From positions 1 to 15,964 of the forward strand of contig JAUMXJ010000008.1 in the NCBI GenBank assembly GCA_030529205.1: DNA of 15,964 nucleotides, given 5' to 3'. Under the pieces are notes generated by a model. That model was not told where the DNA came from and searched no databases. It saw only the letters and a program-made list of their open reading frames with translations. Numbering within the stretch: the first letter of the stretch is position 1; every line of letters begins with the position of its first letter. This stretch comes from Bacillota bacterium. GTDB taxonomy: Bacteria; Bacillota; Clostridia; Peptostreptococcales; Acidaminobacteraceae. The position numbers and the translations under genes are program-made. Positions 7,518 to 15,433 of this stretch are shown in pieces.

Positions 7518-7988
7518 CTAAATATATAAAATAAAATCCACGATATTTTGATAAAAAAGCATTGATATCACAGCGCTTATCGCCATCGCCGGAGCAAGCG
7601 GAATCTCGAGATCCGATTGCCATTTTCCGCTCTTGAGCCATTGGAACAAAACAAGTACCAGTGCGACAAAAAAAGTCAAAAATGAAGCGATGATCCCGGG
7701 AATCAACCCCAAGTATCCGCATATAAAGGCGTTCAGGAGCACATCGCCCTGACCGAAGACCTCGTCCTTGTAAATCCATTTGGCAACCAGGTATATGCAG
7801 AGATAGCTTCCGAACCCCCAAATTGCACCGTACAAAATCGCGGTCATCCCCACTCCGCGAAAAAAGTAAAGAAGTGGGTAACATATCAATGCACCCACTA
7901 TCAGCATCATATCGTAAATACTCTTCGTCATATAGTCCACGACGGCGATTGCCGCCAGGATCAAAATAAACAGAATATCGACAATCAT
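7518..7988 (-). CDS. pilD: Type IV prepilin peptidase (A24 aspartic protease), protease domain only
   Basis: This membrane aspartic protease cuts type IV prepilins after the glycine of their leader. The two active-site aspartates are visible: Asp18 in VVDYMTKSIYD (the DxxxxxxxN-type motif) and Asp82 in the GxGD motif FGQGD. A Pro-rich PLAPAMA segment near 130-136 matches the conserved C-terminal helix of the family. At 156 residues it is much shorter than PilD/ComC-type enzymes (about 220-290). It lacks the N-terminal cytoplasmic domain with paired cysteines found in the bifunctional peptidase/N-methyltransferases. ATG 7988 lies 1 bp after the stop of the SLH gene and has no good ribosome binding site of its own, so translation is probably coupled. 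Its substrate in this window is the lectin-like prepilin at 12761-15433. Confidence 0.88.
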   Translation of the reverse strand: MIVDILFILILAAIAVVDYMTKSIYDMMLIVGALICYPLLYFFRGVGMTAILYGAIWGFGSYLCIYLVAKWIYKDEVFGQGDVLLNAFICGYLGLIPGIIASFLTFFVALVLVLFQWLKSGKWQSDLEIPLAPAMAISAVISMLFYQNIVDFILYI

Positions 7989-7989
7989 A

Positions 7990-9663
7990 CTATTTATCGA
8001 TGAAATGGTACAGGTAGTACACCATTTCCGCTCTGGTCAAGTACCCCTTCGGATTCTTATAACCCGGGCTTCTGTAGTATCTCTCCTGCATAATGCGGCT
8101 CGCGATATCATCCCACTTATAATAGTCTCCCGTAATGCGCGGAGCGATAAATTCAACATGCTCGTACAGGAACGGTGCATTCGGATAGAATTTCCCGTCG
8201 TGCGGAAGCATAATGCCGTTTGTCACGACAAAATCGATGGCGTCCGCAGCCGCTCCGAATTGATTTCGGTCCTTGATGCCGCTTTGCGTTTTTTTAACCG
8301 GCAGGCGATGACCGAGCACACTATAGAGCATTTGTGCAACCTCCGCACGCGTAATGCGCTCATCCGGTCTGAAATTTCCTCCGCCGTTCAAATAGTTTCT
8401 TCGGATAAACGCGCTAATCTCCTGATCCGCCCAGTTGAACACGGTATCCTTAAACGGCAGGTAGTTTTCATCGATAAAAATCGCATATCTGTTGTTTGAA
8501 ATCTTCCCTTCCGGTATTGTCGCACTGATATCGGTATCCGTTACAACCGTCGGAAGATAAACCCATTTTCCGTGCCTCCATTGATAAATCCCGGCATTTT
8601 CCGCTCCGACAAAATTGAAACTCATTTTGAGCGGTTTGCGCAAGACGGCGTAATCACTGTAGTTCCACAGTCTCACATTGAACACGGAAGATGCGGGGGC
8701 ATAGTACTGCGTACTGTCACCGCCGAACGAGAAAATCTCTCCGCTGACATTGATGTGAGTCGGAACATATACCGCTCCCTTCGGAATGGTGATGCTGCAA
8801 ATCAAATTGTCGCGCTCGACGAGTTTTACTTTCTTCTCATTCTTCTTGTCTTCCTTATTCTCATTGATTCCTTCTTTTTGATCCGAATCCTCTTCCTTAT
8901 CCGCTTCTTCCCATTTCACTTCGACATCGTAAACCAACCAACTCCTGGTCACTTCCTCTCCGGCGACGGAGATTTCGTAGACCTGTGCATTGTCCGCCTC
9001 ATTTTTGGCAAATCTCTGGCGATACGCCATTCTGTACGCCTCTTTGAAGCCCTTTTCGTAAGCGCTCACGAAATTTTGTTGAAATTCCTTAGTCTCCACA
9101 TCAATGCGATGCCTTTTTTCAATGGACTGAACCGCTACAAACTTTTTGAATGCGCGATCGGGATTATTCGACAGTCTGAGCAAAAAATCGTCCATCGCCG
9201 CGGACATTCCGGCGGACATCCCGAGAGCCGTTCCGATTTCAACACCGTCCGTATTCTTTTTCGTGGATTCGTAGAGGTTCGTCGATCTGAAAGCCAGCGC
9301 ATACGCAATCTTGTACGCATCTTTGTAAGACTTCAAAAAGTATGCCCGATAGGTCGCGACATCGCGATTCAGATTGTATTTTTCTATAATCTGATCGTCC
9401 TTCATGATGGTGTTTTTGTAGTTCTGCTTGCTCCCCGCGAGATAATCCGCTCTTCCGTCAAAGGCTCCGTCCGCAGTGCCCGCACTCTTTCCGTCGTTCA
9501 ATCCCTGCGCTTCAGGAGTATTCGCAATCGTGGTCGTCTGCGTCGTTCCCGAAGTAGGAGTATTCGCCATACTGATGAGCGGTACGGACAAGAGCAAGGA
9601 GGACGCCACCGTTGCAATGGCAATATTCTTTACAAGCGTTTTTTTCATTTTATTCTTCAACAC
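7990..9663 (-). CDS. Secreted SLH-domain protein encoded within the type IV pilus operon
   Basis: A 557-residue exported protein. A Sec signal peptide spans about 1-34 (KNKMKKT start, hydrophobic 12-31, cut near SMA-NT). Residues 54-218 hold two copies of an unusual helical repeat: glycines every fourth residue (54, 58, 62, 66, 70; again 144, 148, 152), then aromatics every fourth residue (113-125; 202-218). A Lys/Glu-rich linker follows (about 252-283), then a beta-rich domain (about 285-397). Three SLH repeats (about 404-452, 461-510, 513-556) end the protein, with ITRAE/LTRAE in the first and third; the second lacks it. SLH repeats bind secondary cell-wall polymers, so the protein should sit in the wall or S-layer. 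The start is GTG 9663 (or TTG 9660) after AGAGGTG; ATG 9648 is too far away. It lies 28 bp after the PilO-like gene. A pilus role is inferred from position. Confidence 0.85.
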   Translation of the reverse strand: MLKNKMKKTLVKNIAIATVASSLLLSVPLISMANTPTSGTTQTTTIANTPEAQGLNDGKSAGTADGAFDGRADYLAGSKQNYKNTIMKDDQIIEKYNLNRDVATYRAYFLKSYKDAYKIAYALAFRSTNLYESTKKNTDGVEIGTALGMSAGMSAAMDDFLLRLSNNPDRAFKKFVAVQSIEKRHRIDVETKEFQQNFVSAYEKGFKEAYRMAYRQRFAKNEADNAQVYEISVAGEEVTRSWLVYDVEVKWEEADKEEDSDQKEGINENKEDKKNEKKVKLVERDNLICSITIPKGAVYVPTHINVSGEIFSFGGDSTQYYAPASSVFNVRLWNYSDYAVLRKPLKMSFNFVGAENAGIYQWRHGKWVYLPTVVTDTDISATIPEGKISNNRYAIFIDENYLPFKDTVFNWADQEISAFIRRNYLNGGGNFRPDERITRAEVAQMLYSVLGHRLPVKKTQSGIKDRNQFGAAADAIDFVVTNGIMLPHDGKFYPNAPFLYEHVEFIAPRITGDYYKWDDIASRIMQERYYRSPGYKNPKGYLTRAEMVYYLYHFIDK

Positions 9664-9691
9664 GATTCACCTCTATTCTGATTTTCCTAAT

Positions 9692-11113
9692 CTAATTGGT
9701 CTCAGCAGGATATTCAAGTTCCAGCTGATCGAACAAAAATCTACCCATGCGCTTTTGCTCGCTCCCGGTTCCTTCCACATAGATTCTCTGAATCAGACAT
9801 GGATATGCGACTTCCTGCGGGATGTCGGCCTTGAGTTCTTTCCATCCTACCCAATCCACCGTCTTGGAGAGCGGAATTTTGTGTTCCCTTCTCATGGAAT
9901 CCCGAACCACAACTCCGATTTCATGCCCGGAGAATTCATAGGCATATGTCTGAAGCAACATGGACTCGGCAGGTTTGTAAAGCATTTGCGGTTTTGAAAA
10001 AACAAGGTTCGCCGTATTGATCGGTCTCATAATCAGGAAGTCGAACTGAAAATCCGCACTGTATACTCCGTTCTTAGCAACAACCGAATTGGCAATACTT
10101 CCGTCCATTTTCTGATCCGATCCTACAAAAAAGTAAGCGCCGTCTTCAAAACTGTGCTGAATGAACCTCGGTTTCTGCTGTTCCGCTCCTGCACCCGAGT
10201 TGCCGGAATCCGGAACCGCCTTGGCGAGTTCCTTCTCTCTCTGTTCCGCTTCCTTCTGCACTCTCACCGCTTCCAGATAGTCGGGATATATATTGAAAGG
10301 ACCTTTGGCGAGCTCCCTCTTCGACTGAATCGATTTGATGATTTCCTTATCCTGCCAGCCGAGTTCTCGTAGCTTCGGCAGTGAAGTGTAAACCAGGTTC
10401 ATATTGACCATGAGATTGGCGATGCCGGGTTTCTCTTCGGTATTCTCGGCTTCCTCTCCGGATTCATTTCCTTCCGTCGAACCGGATTCTCCCTCCGTGC
10501 CGGAGGTGCTTTCACCGTCCCCGGAGCCATTCCTGAGAGAACGCGAGCGACTTCTGCCGATGTACTCGTAGCGTTTGTCCTGCTCTTCTTCATCGGAGTA
10601 TTCCGCTTCGATATCGGCAATTGCCTGATACTTCGAAACTTCAAAGTTCGCATTGATCAATGCAATATTCTTGTCGTACTTGCGAATTTCTTTCATAAAG
10701 GACATGACATCGGAGTAATCGCCCATGTAATCGATGCGCAGTTCTACATCCTTAAAACCCGTCTCGCCGCTCTCCTCTTCCCCCTTAAGCGCTACGGAGT
10801 CAAAGACGAGCTTGCCCTTCTTATTCAACTCAGTGAGGATAATCAGCGCTTCCGCCTGAGAAATATCGACAAAGACACTTCCCTTCAGCTCTTCAATGTT
10901 TTTATTGGCTGCGAGAATCTGATCGTCGATTCCCCTCTCTTTGAGTGCCTGAATCTGCTTGTTCTGAAGCTCCTGTTCCTTGAGCACCTTTTCCGATTCA
11001 AGATCCGCAATTCGCTTTTCAATCGGGGAATAGAAGAAGTAATAATACGATACCCCGATAAGCAAGAGGGCTAAAAATATATATTGGAATAAGGTCTTTT
11101 TATCTATCTTCAT
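9692..11113 (-). CDS. pilO: PilO-like pilus alignment protein with C-terminal jelly-roll-like domain
   Basis: PilO proteins link the inner assembly machinery to the extracytoplasmic side. This one has 473 residues against roughly 200 for a typical PilO. The start is PilO-like: a short cytoplasmic tail, one membrane helix (about 10-28), a coiled coil (about 31-80), then a ferredoxin-like part. That part (about 84-162 and 229-245) is interrupted by a Ser/Gly/Glu-rich low-complexity segment (about 186-228). After a charged helix (about 280-300) comes an extra beta domain (about 316-468). Its WVGWKELKADIP and IQRIYVEG segments resemble the galactose-binding/jelly-roll modules attached to some secreted glycosidases; this is a resemblance, not proof. 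ATG 11113 overlaps the pilM-pilN stop by 14 bp, with GGGAG as binding site. Location and topology make the PilO assignment likely although identity to classical PilO is low. Confidence 0.72.
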   Translation of the reverse strand: MKIDKKTLFQYIFLALLLIGVSYYYFFYSPIEKRIADLESEKVLKEQELQNKQIQALKERGIDDQILAANKNIEELKGSVFVDISQAEALIILTELNKKGKLVFDSVALKGEEESGETGFKDVELRIDYMGDYSDVMSFMKEIRKYDKNIALINANFEVSKYQAIADIEAEYSDEEEQDKRYEYIGRSRSRSLRNGSGDGESTSGTEGESGSTEGNESGEEAENTEEKPGIANLMVNMNLVYTSLPKLRELGWQDKEIIKSIQSKRELAKGPFNIYPDYLEAVRVQKEAEQREKELAKAVPDSGNSGAGAEQQKPRFIQHSFEDGAYFFVGSDQKMDGSIANSVVAKNGVYSADFQFDFLIMRPINTANLVFSKPQMLYKPAESMLLQTYAYEFSGHEIGVVVRDSMRREHKIPLSKTVDWVGWKELKADIPQEVAYPCLIQRIYVEGTGSEQKRMGRFLFDQLELEYPAETN

Positions 11114-12680
11114 CGATCGCTCCCATCACGCGCTCCATTGTAATCTTGAAGAGCTGACCCTCTTCTTTGTTTTCAATGGTTCCCATTTGAATGTTTTTGA
11201 ATTTGCCGGTTTCTCCGAGATTATATGCAAATTGCGCATAGTTCTCATAATCTTCGGCAACCCCCTCAATCGTAACCGAGGTGCCGTCGACCGTAATCGA
11301 TTTCAAAAACACTTTGTCCGGGATTTGAGCGTTTATAAAATTCACCATAGCATCGCTCACAGTGTTCATAACCTTGTACCTTGCATGCGCCGACATGATC
11401 AGGGTATTGAGATCCATGAGTTTTTGCAGCAGAATCTCTTTTTCGGCAACGCGCGCAATCGCCTCATTCAACGAAGGGTCATCAATCTGATTTTGCAGCC
11501 CTCGTATTTCGGCACGGTATGAGGATTCCAAGGATATCTTGTCAAATGTGATATACAACAGACCGAACAGCAGGACTACACAGATGATTGCCGCAACCAG
11601 TCTCTTCGGATCCGATTTCTTTTTAACCTTGATAAACGGCTTGAAAAAGTTCATCTCCCCTGTGATTGCGGTGACGGCATTGACAAAAAGCTCCGGCTTT
11701 CTGATATGTTCGGTGCCCGGAAGGGTCAGTACCGAAGTCGGAACGCCCAATCTGTGCTGAATCGCATTGGGCATGGACGCCATCGTACTTCCTCCGCCGT
11801 AGATGTGAATCTGGTCGAGATGCGCCCCCGGTTCTCTCTTCAAATAGAATTGGATGACCTTGTCGATTTCCTCGAGGAGCTCGTCCATTTCCAGCACCAC
11901 CCCGTCGATAAACCCGCGCTCTTCTTCCGCCATCTCCACACCGGAAAATCCGCCGCTGCGATAGCGGTGCCAGATCTCGGCAACTTTCACGCTGTCACGC
12001 ATTTTGTCGATGGTATCTCCATCTTCCATAATTCCCGACAGGGAATGATCAAAGATATTGGTACCCAAACTGGTCAGACGGTTGAAGATGTAGTTGCCTC
12101 TTTCTACGATGGTGACATTGCTGTTCTTGGAGCCGATATCGATGACGGCTATGTTCTGGGCACTGTTTTTGTAGATATTCTCAATGCCGTTGGTACTGAG
12201 CTCCAACTTCGTCGGATTACACCCGATGTCCTTGATTGCAGAAAAAAGACCCTGCGCCACGGAGACCGGAACCGCCGTCACTCGGACTTCCAGCTTGCCG
12301 TCCTCCGTCGTGCGGATGACTTTGTGCTGCATAATATAGTTCGTAATATCAATCGGTAGATAGTTGGTAATCTCGTATGAGACGAGGTCGTCAATATCCT
12401 CGGGGCTGACCTTTGGAATAATCAGTTCACGCTTAATGACTTCATTCCCGTCATAGGATACGACAATATCTTTACATTTCGGATCCAATTTCCCGATGAT
12501 TGCCTTCAGCGCACTTCCAAATTCCAATTGATTTTTAATGACACCATTATCGTAACAATTAGCCGGAATATCTGCAATAACCGCCTTTGTGATAACCGCC
12601 TTGCCGTCCTTTACTCGTCCCAATACCGCTTTTATACTGGAATTTCCGATATCGAGAGAGATCATCTGTTTACTAGCCAA
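11100..12680 (-). CDS. pilM: PilM-PilN fusion, type IV pilus alignment complex
   Basis: Residues 1 to about 340 are PilM, a cytoplasmic actin-like ATPase. Phosphate loop 1 is DIGNSSIKAV (10-19), loop 2 is DIGSKNSNVTI (181-191), and the adenosine motif is IYGGGS (293-298). PilM normally binds a short INLLP-type tail of a separate PilN. Here that tail appears at the junction as MNFFKP (343-348), followed by a basic stretch, a membrane helix (about 360-378), a coiled coil (about 380-425) and a PilN-like domain (about 430-515). One chain therefore replaces two. Total length is 526, against about 350 plus 180 for separate proteins. The start is TTG 12680, chosen because GGAGG lies 4 nt upstream; the first ATG (12665) is too far away. 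The PilO-like gene overlaps its end, so the alignment subunits are made together. Confidence 0.9.
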   Translation of the reverse strand: MASKQMISLDIGNSSIKAVLGRVKDGKAVITKAVIADIPANCYDNGVIKNQLEFGSALKAIIGKLDPKCKDIVVSYDGNEVIKRELIIPKVSPEDIDDLVSYEITNYLPIDITNYIMQHKVIRTTEDGKLEVRVTAVPVSVAQGLFSAIKDIGCNPTKLELSTNGIENIYKNSAQNIAVIDIGSKNSNVTIVERGNYIFNRLTSLGTNIFDHSLSGIMEDGDTIDKMRDSVKVAEIWHRYRSGGFSGVEMAEEERGFIDGVVLEMDELLEEIDKVIQFYLKREPGAHLDQIHIYGGGSTMASMPNAIQHRLGVPTSVLTLPGTEHIRKPELFVNAVTAITGEMNFFKPFIKVKKKSDPKRLVAAIICVVLLFGLLYITFDKISLESSYRAEIRGLQNQIDDPSLNEAIARVAEKEILLQKLMDLNTLIMSAHARYKVMNTVSDAMVNFINAQIPDKVFLKSITVDGTSVTIEGVAEDYENYAQFAYNLGETGKFKNIQMGTIENKEEGQLFKITMERVMGAIDEDR

Positions 12681-12701
12681 ATTTCCTCCGTTCTTGTTAC
12701 A

Positions 12702-12730
12702 ATTTTACAAAAATTAATTTACAAACACAA
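12702..12730 (-). promoter_or_regulatory. Possible internal promoter of the pilus operon, ahead of pilM-pilN
   Basis: In the 80 bp gap after the large prepilin gene the minus strand has TTGTGT (12725-12730), 17 nt, and TAAAAT (12702-12707). The match is moderate and the region is AT-rich, so chance is possible. No terminator hairpin with a U-tract is seen in the gap. Confidence 0.35.
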
Positions 12731-12760
12731 CCATATTTTGAATTTTTTCCGTGCCGCACA

Positions 12761-15433
12761 TCAATCATCATTTTTCAACCATTTCTCTCTCAGATACTGC
12801 ACGACTGCGGATATTTCTTCTTCGGAAAGCACACGGTCAAAGACCATGAACTCATGGACATTTCCGACAAATGCATCTCGGCATCGATAGCCCGCCGTAT
12901 TTCCGCTCTGGTACCTTCCGCCGATGGTAAAGCCCGAATTGCGTTCTTCGCCGGAAAGACGAATATTCTGCTCTGCGCTGTCGGTATGGTCTTTATCATA
13001 AATCCTGAACTTGGTGTAGAAACTGCTCCTTGCACTCCCGGAACCGATGTCGCTGTTGGTAATAACCATAATATTCTTATCATCGAGATCGATGTCGCGA
13101 TTGACCCGTTTTCTCAGCAAACTCGTTCCGCTGCCGATTTCGACCATATTCCGATCGGAGGTATCATCCATTCTGATCTGATAGTTCAGCTCGGTCTGCG
13201 CGCTCAGCCCGGATTGGTCATATCCGTAGGAGAAAAGCAAACCTTTTTTATCGTCCTTCAATTCCGATACCACGACGATCGTGGAATCCGTGCTCTTATC
13301 GACCAGCGGCAATTCGAACCCGATTTTTCCCAAATCCGTACGATAAAGCCCGTCGTCCGCTCCGGAATCGAAGAGCAGGTATTGATCGATGCTTCTCGGC
13401 TTGTACCATGTTTCATGTGTATCTCTCTCCACAGGTATTTTTCCGAAATGAAGGTCATTTCCGGTCAAATCCTTCCAAGTCAGTACATAATTCCGGCCGT
13501 TCTTCTTCATCACATCCATGTGGTCGGAACTCGAAGACGAGGCATCCAGACTCACAATCGCGTCACTTGCAAAAACATCCGCACTCGCATATTGGATCCC
13601 CAGCTGTCCTTCAACGGAGAAAAGCCCGAATCTCGTGCCGACTACTTCAAAACTTCCTTTTTGACCGCGCAGCGTGATGGTATCGACAATATTGTCTCCA
13701 TCTTTGAATTTAAGCGCTCCGGGTGTCTTGGAACGGATGACGATCTCGGGAGCAAAATCCGGCGGCAACACATTCCCCGCGAGAACCTCATACTCCACCC
13801 GAGAGCCGTTGTTCATATAAGCAATTTCTCCGCTCGGATTCAGTTCGAGACGGGCAGTATAAGGAGGCATTTGCACCGTCATCCTGACTTTCTTATCAGG
13901 ATATCCGACCGCATGCCCTACAAAGGTATATATCTCATCCGCATCATTCATGTTGAACAAATTCATATTGGGGACCTGATCCCACTCCACCTTGACCGCC
14001 CTTTTTCTCTTATTGGCAAAAAGCCCCGTCGCTTCGGCAGGAGGCACGAACTTTTCACCCGCGGTCGCCCTAACGGTAAAATCGACCATGGACTCGAGAG
14101 GGGACAGTTCAATGTTTGCAATTCTGAACTTCGCTCCGCTGTATTCCTGAATTTTCTTTCCCGGCTCCACCTGTGCAATATCTCCGCCCGAAGAAAATAT
14201 CTTCTTCGAGTAGACGATAAACTCCGCCACTTCAACATCGGAAGTCTCCGCCTTAAATCCCAATTCTCGGGCTGTTCCCTGAAAGACATTGAGCTTGAAA
14301 TTATCCGGAAGATTGACGGTGTCGATGACGAGAGAATCCACGTAATCTAAAATCAGATTGTTCCGATTAAAATCACCCTTGCTGACGACAAAGACGGTGA
14401 CCGGAGTCGACGATACTGTCGTTACAAATTTCGATCCCGCTTTCAGAAGGACACTGTGCCCGCTGAAAGAACTGTTCGTATGCGCTTCCACAAACTCCGC
14501 TCCGGTCGTGCCGACAAGATTCATCACCTTCCCCGACTTCGCGAGATCGGTCCACCTGGACACCTGGTTTCCCGTCATATCGCTTTCCTTCATGGCACTC
14601 GCATCCAGATGCAGAGCAATTTTATCCAATTCCGTCAGACCGTGTATGTAGACCGGCTTTGAAACGGCACTCTTCCCGAACACCCCGTACTTCGTTACCG
14701 GAGTGACGGAGAGAACGAGGTGACGCCCTGCGAAATCTTCAAGCGGCAACGGAAACACCGTTTCCCTGATCGTGATATCTTCATAGACATCCTGCTGAAC
14801 CAACTGATAGTTCTGGGGGAAATCCGGGTAAAGATCATAGAAGACACCGGTCTTGATGCCGGTTACACTCGGAGAAGCATAGCCGGCGCCCGATGCGAAC
14901 CATCGAATGGAAAGATACTCGGTATCCTTGAGTTTCGAACTGTCCAGCTCAAATCTTCCCTTGAGCTTGTAATTGTCGATAAAGACCGTTCCCGTCGAAT
15001 CGGAAAACGGAATATACTCGAAGTTCGGATTCCGCGCCCCGACAAATTTGATGTCGGAAAGGGTGGCGGTAGGAACTTCTTCCTGAATCTGCCTCTTCTC
15101 CGTCACCAGGGTATAGAACTGATGATTGGCTCCCACATCGTCCACCTGCTTGAACAGGACTTGATGTCCGGTCACGAAGACATCATTGGCGACATCGGTG
15201 ATCGGAGCTTTTCTCGCCTCATCTATCTTTCTCTCCATACTTTTTTGAAGAGTAAAAGCATTCTGTGTAATGCTCTTCTGCTTCATCTGCAAGTGAAATG
15301 TCTTGCTCAGAAAACTCGAAAATATCACCGCCACGACCGCAATCAGCGTCAGGGCGATGATAATCTCGACCAGTGTAAATCCCGGTCGCAGTCGCATCCT
15401 ACGATATGTTTTCTTCATTTTATCGTTTATCAT
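12761..15433 (-). CDS. Giant modular type IV prepilin with two LamG/lectin-like modules
   Basis: A class III prepilin leader ends at RPG-FTLVE (cut between Gly18 and Phe19; glutamate at mature position 5), followed by the hydrophobic pilin helix (19-43). Unlike a major pilin (about 150 residues), it has 890. The modules are: pilin stalk to about 125; a beta insert (130-265); lectin-like module 1 (about 272-415); a bacterial Ig-like region (about 435-565, with KVEWDQ and FVGHAVG typical of such domains); and lectin-like module 2 (about 625-886). Both modules open with LDAS and W-DL, and close with EF-V-like strands; module 2 ends in the EEEISAVVQYLREKW helix typical of LamG/concanavalin-like domains. 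Such pilins (PilC of Streptococcus sanguinis) are adhesins at or near the pilus tip. ATG 15433 overlaps the upstream stop (ATGA) with AAAGGA upstream; ATG 15418 is an alternative. Ligand specificity is unknown. Confidence 0.86.
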   Translation of the reverse strand: MINDKMKKTYRRMRLRPGFTLVEIIIALTLIAVVAVIFSSFLSKTFHLQMKQKSITQNAFTLQKSMERKIDEARKAPITDVANDVFVTGHQVLFKQVDDVGANHQFYTLVTEKRQIQEEVPTATLSDIKFVGARNPNFEYIPFSDSTGTVFIDNYKLKGRFELDSSKLKDTEYLSIRWFASGAGYASPSVTGIKTGVFYDLYPDFPQNYQLVQQDVYEDITIRETVFPLPLEDFAGRHLVLSVTPVTKYGVFGKSAVSKPVYIHGLTELDKIALHLDASAMKESDMTGNQVSRWTDLAKSGKVMNLVGTTGAEFVEAHTNSSFSGHSVLLKAGSKFVTTVSSTPVTVFVVSKGDFNRNNLILDYVDSLVIDTVNLPDNFKLNVFQGTARELGFKAETSDVEVAEFIVYSKKIFSSGGDIAQVEPGKKIQEYSGAKFRIANIELSPLESMVDFTVRATAGEKFVPPAEATGLFANKRKRAVKVEWDQVPNMNLFNMNDADEIYTFVGHAVGYPDKKVRMTVQMPPYTARLELNPSGEIAYMNNGSRVEYEVLAGNVLPPDFAPEIVIRSKTPGALKFKDGDNIVDTITLRGQKGSFEVVGTRFGLFSVEGQLGIQYASADVFASDAIVSLDASSSSSDHMDVMKKNGRNYVLTWKDLTGNDLHFGKIPVERDTHETWYKPRSIDQYLLFDSGADDGLYRTDLGKIGFELPLVDKSTDSTIVVVSELKDDKKGLLFSYGYDQSGLSAQTELNYQIRMDDTSDRNMVEIGSGTSLLRKRVNRDIDLDDKNIMVITNSDIGSGSARSSFYTKFRIYDKDHTDSAEQNIRLSGEERNSGFTIGGRYQSGNTAGYRCRDAFVGNVHEFMVFDRVLSEEEISAVVQYLREKWLKNDD

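Noticed and set aside
8572..9681. Open frame of 369 codons on the plus strand
   Set aside because: Antisense to the SLH protein gene, whose signal peptide and SLH repeats are clear; the plus-strand product resembles no protein family.
12681..12760. Terminator between the giant prepilin gene and pilM-pilN
   Set aside because: Only a tiny GTGC/GCAC symmetry is present, without a usable loop or U-tract.
12854..14350. Open frame of 498 codons on the plus strand
   Set aside because: Antisense to the giant prepilin gene; His/Arg/Ile-rich translation typical of a reverse-strand shadow, with no promoter or binding site.
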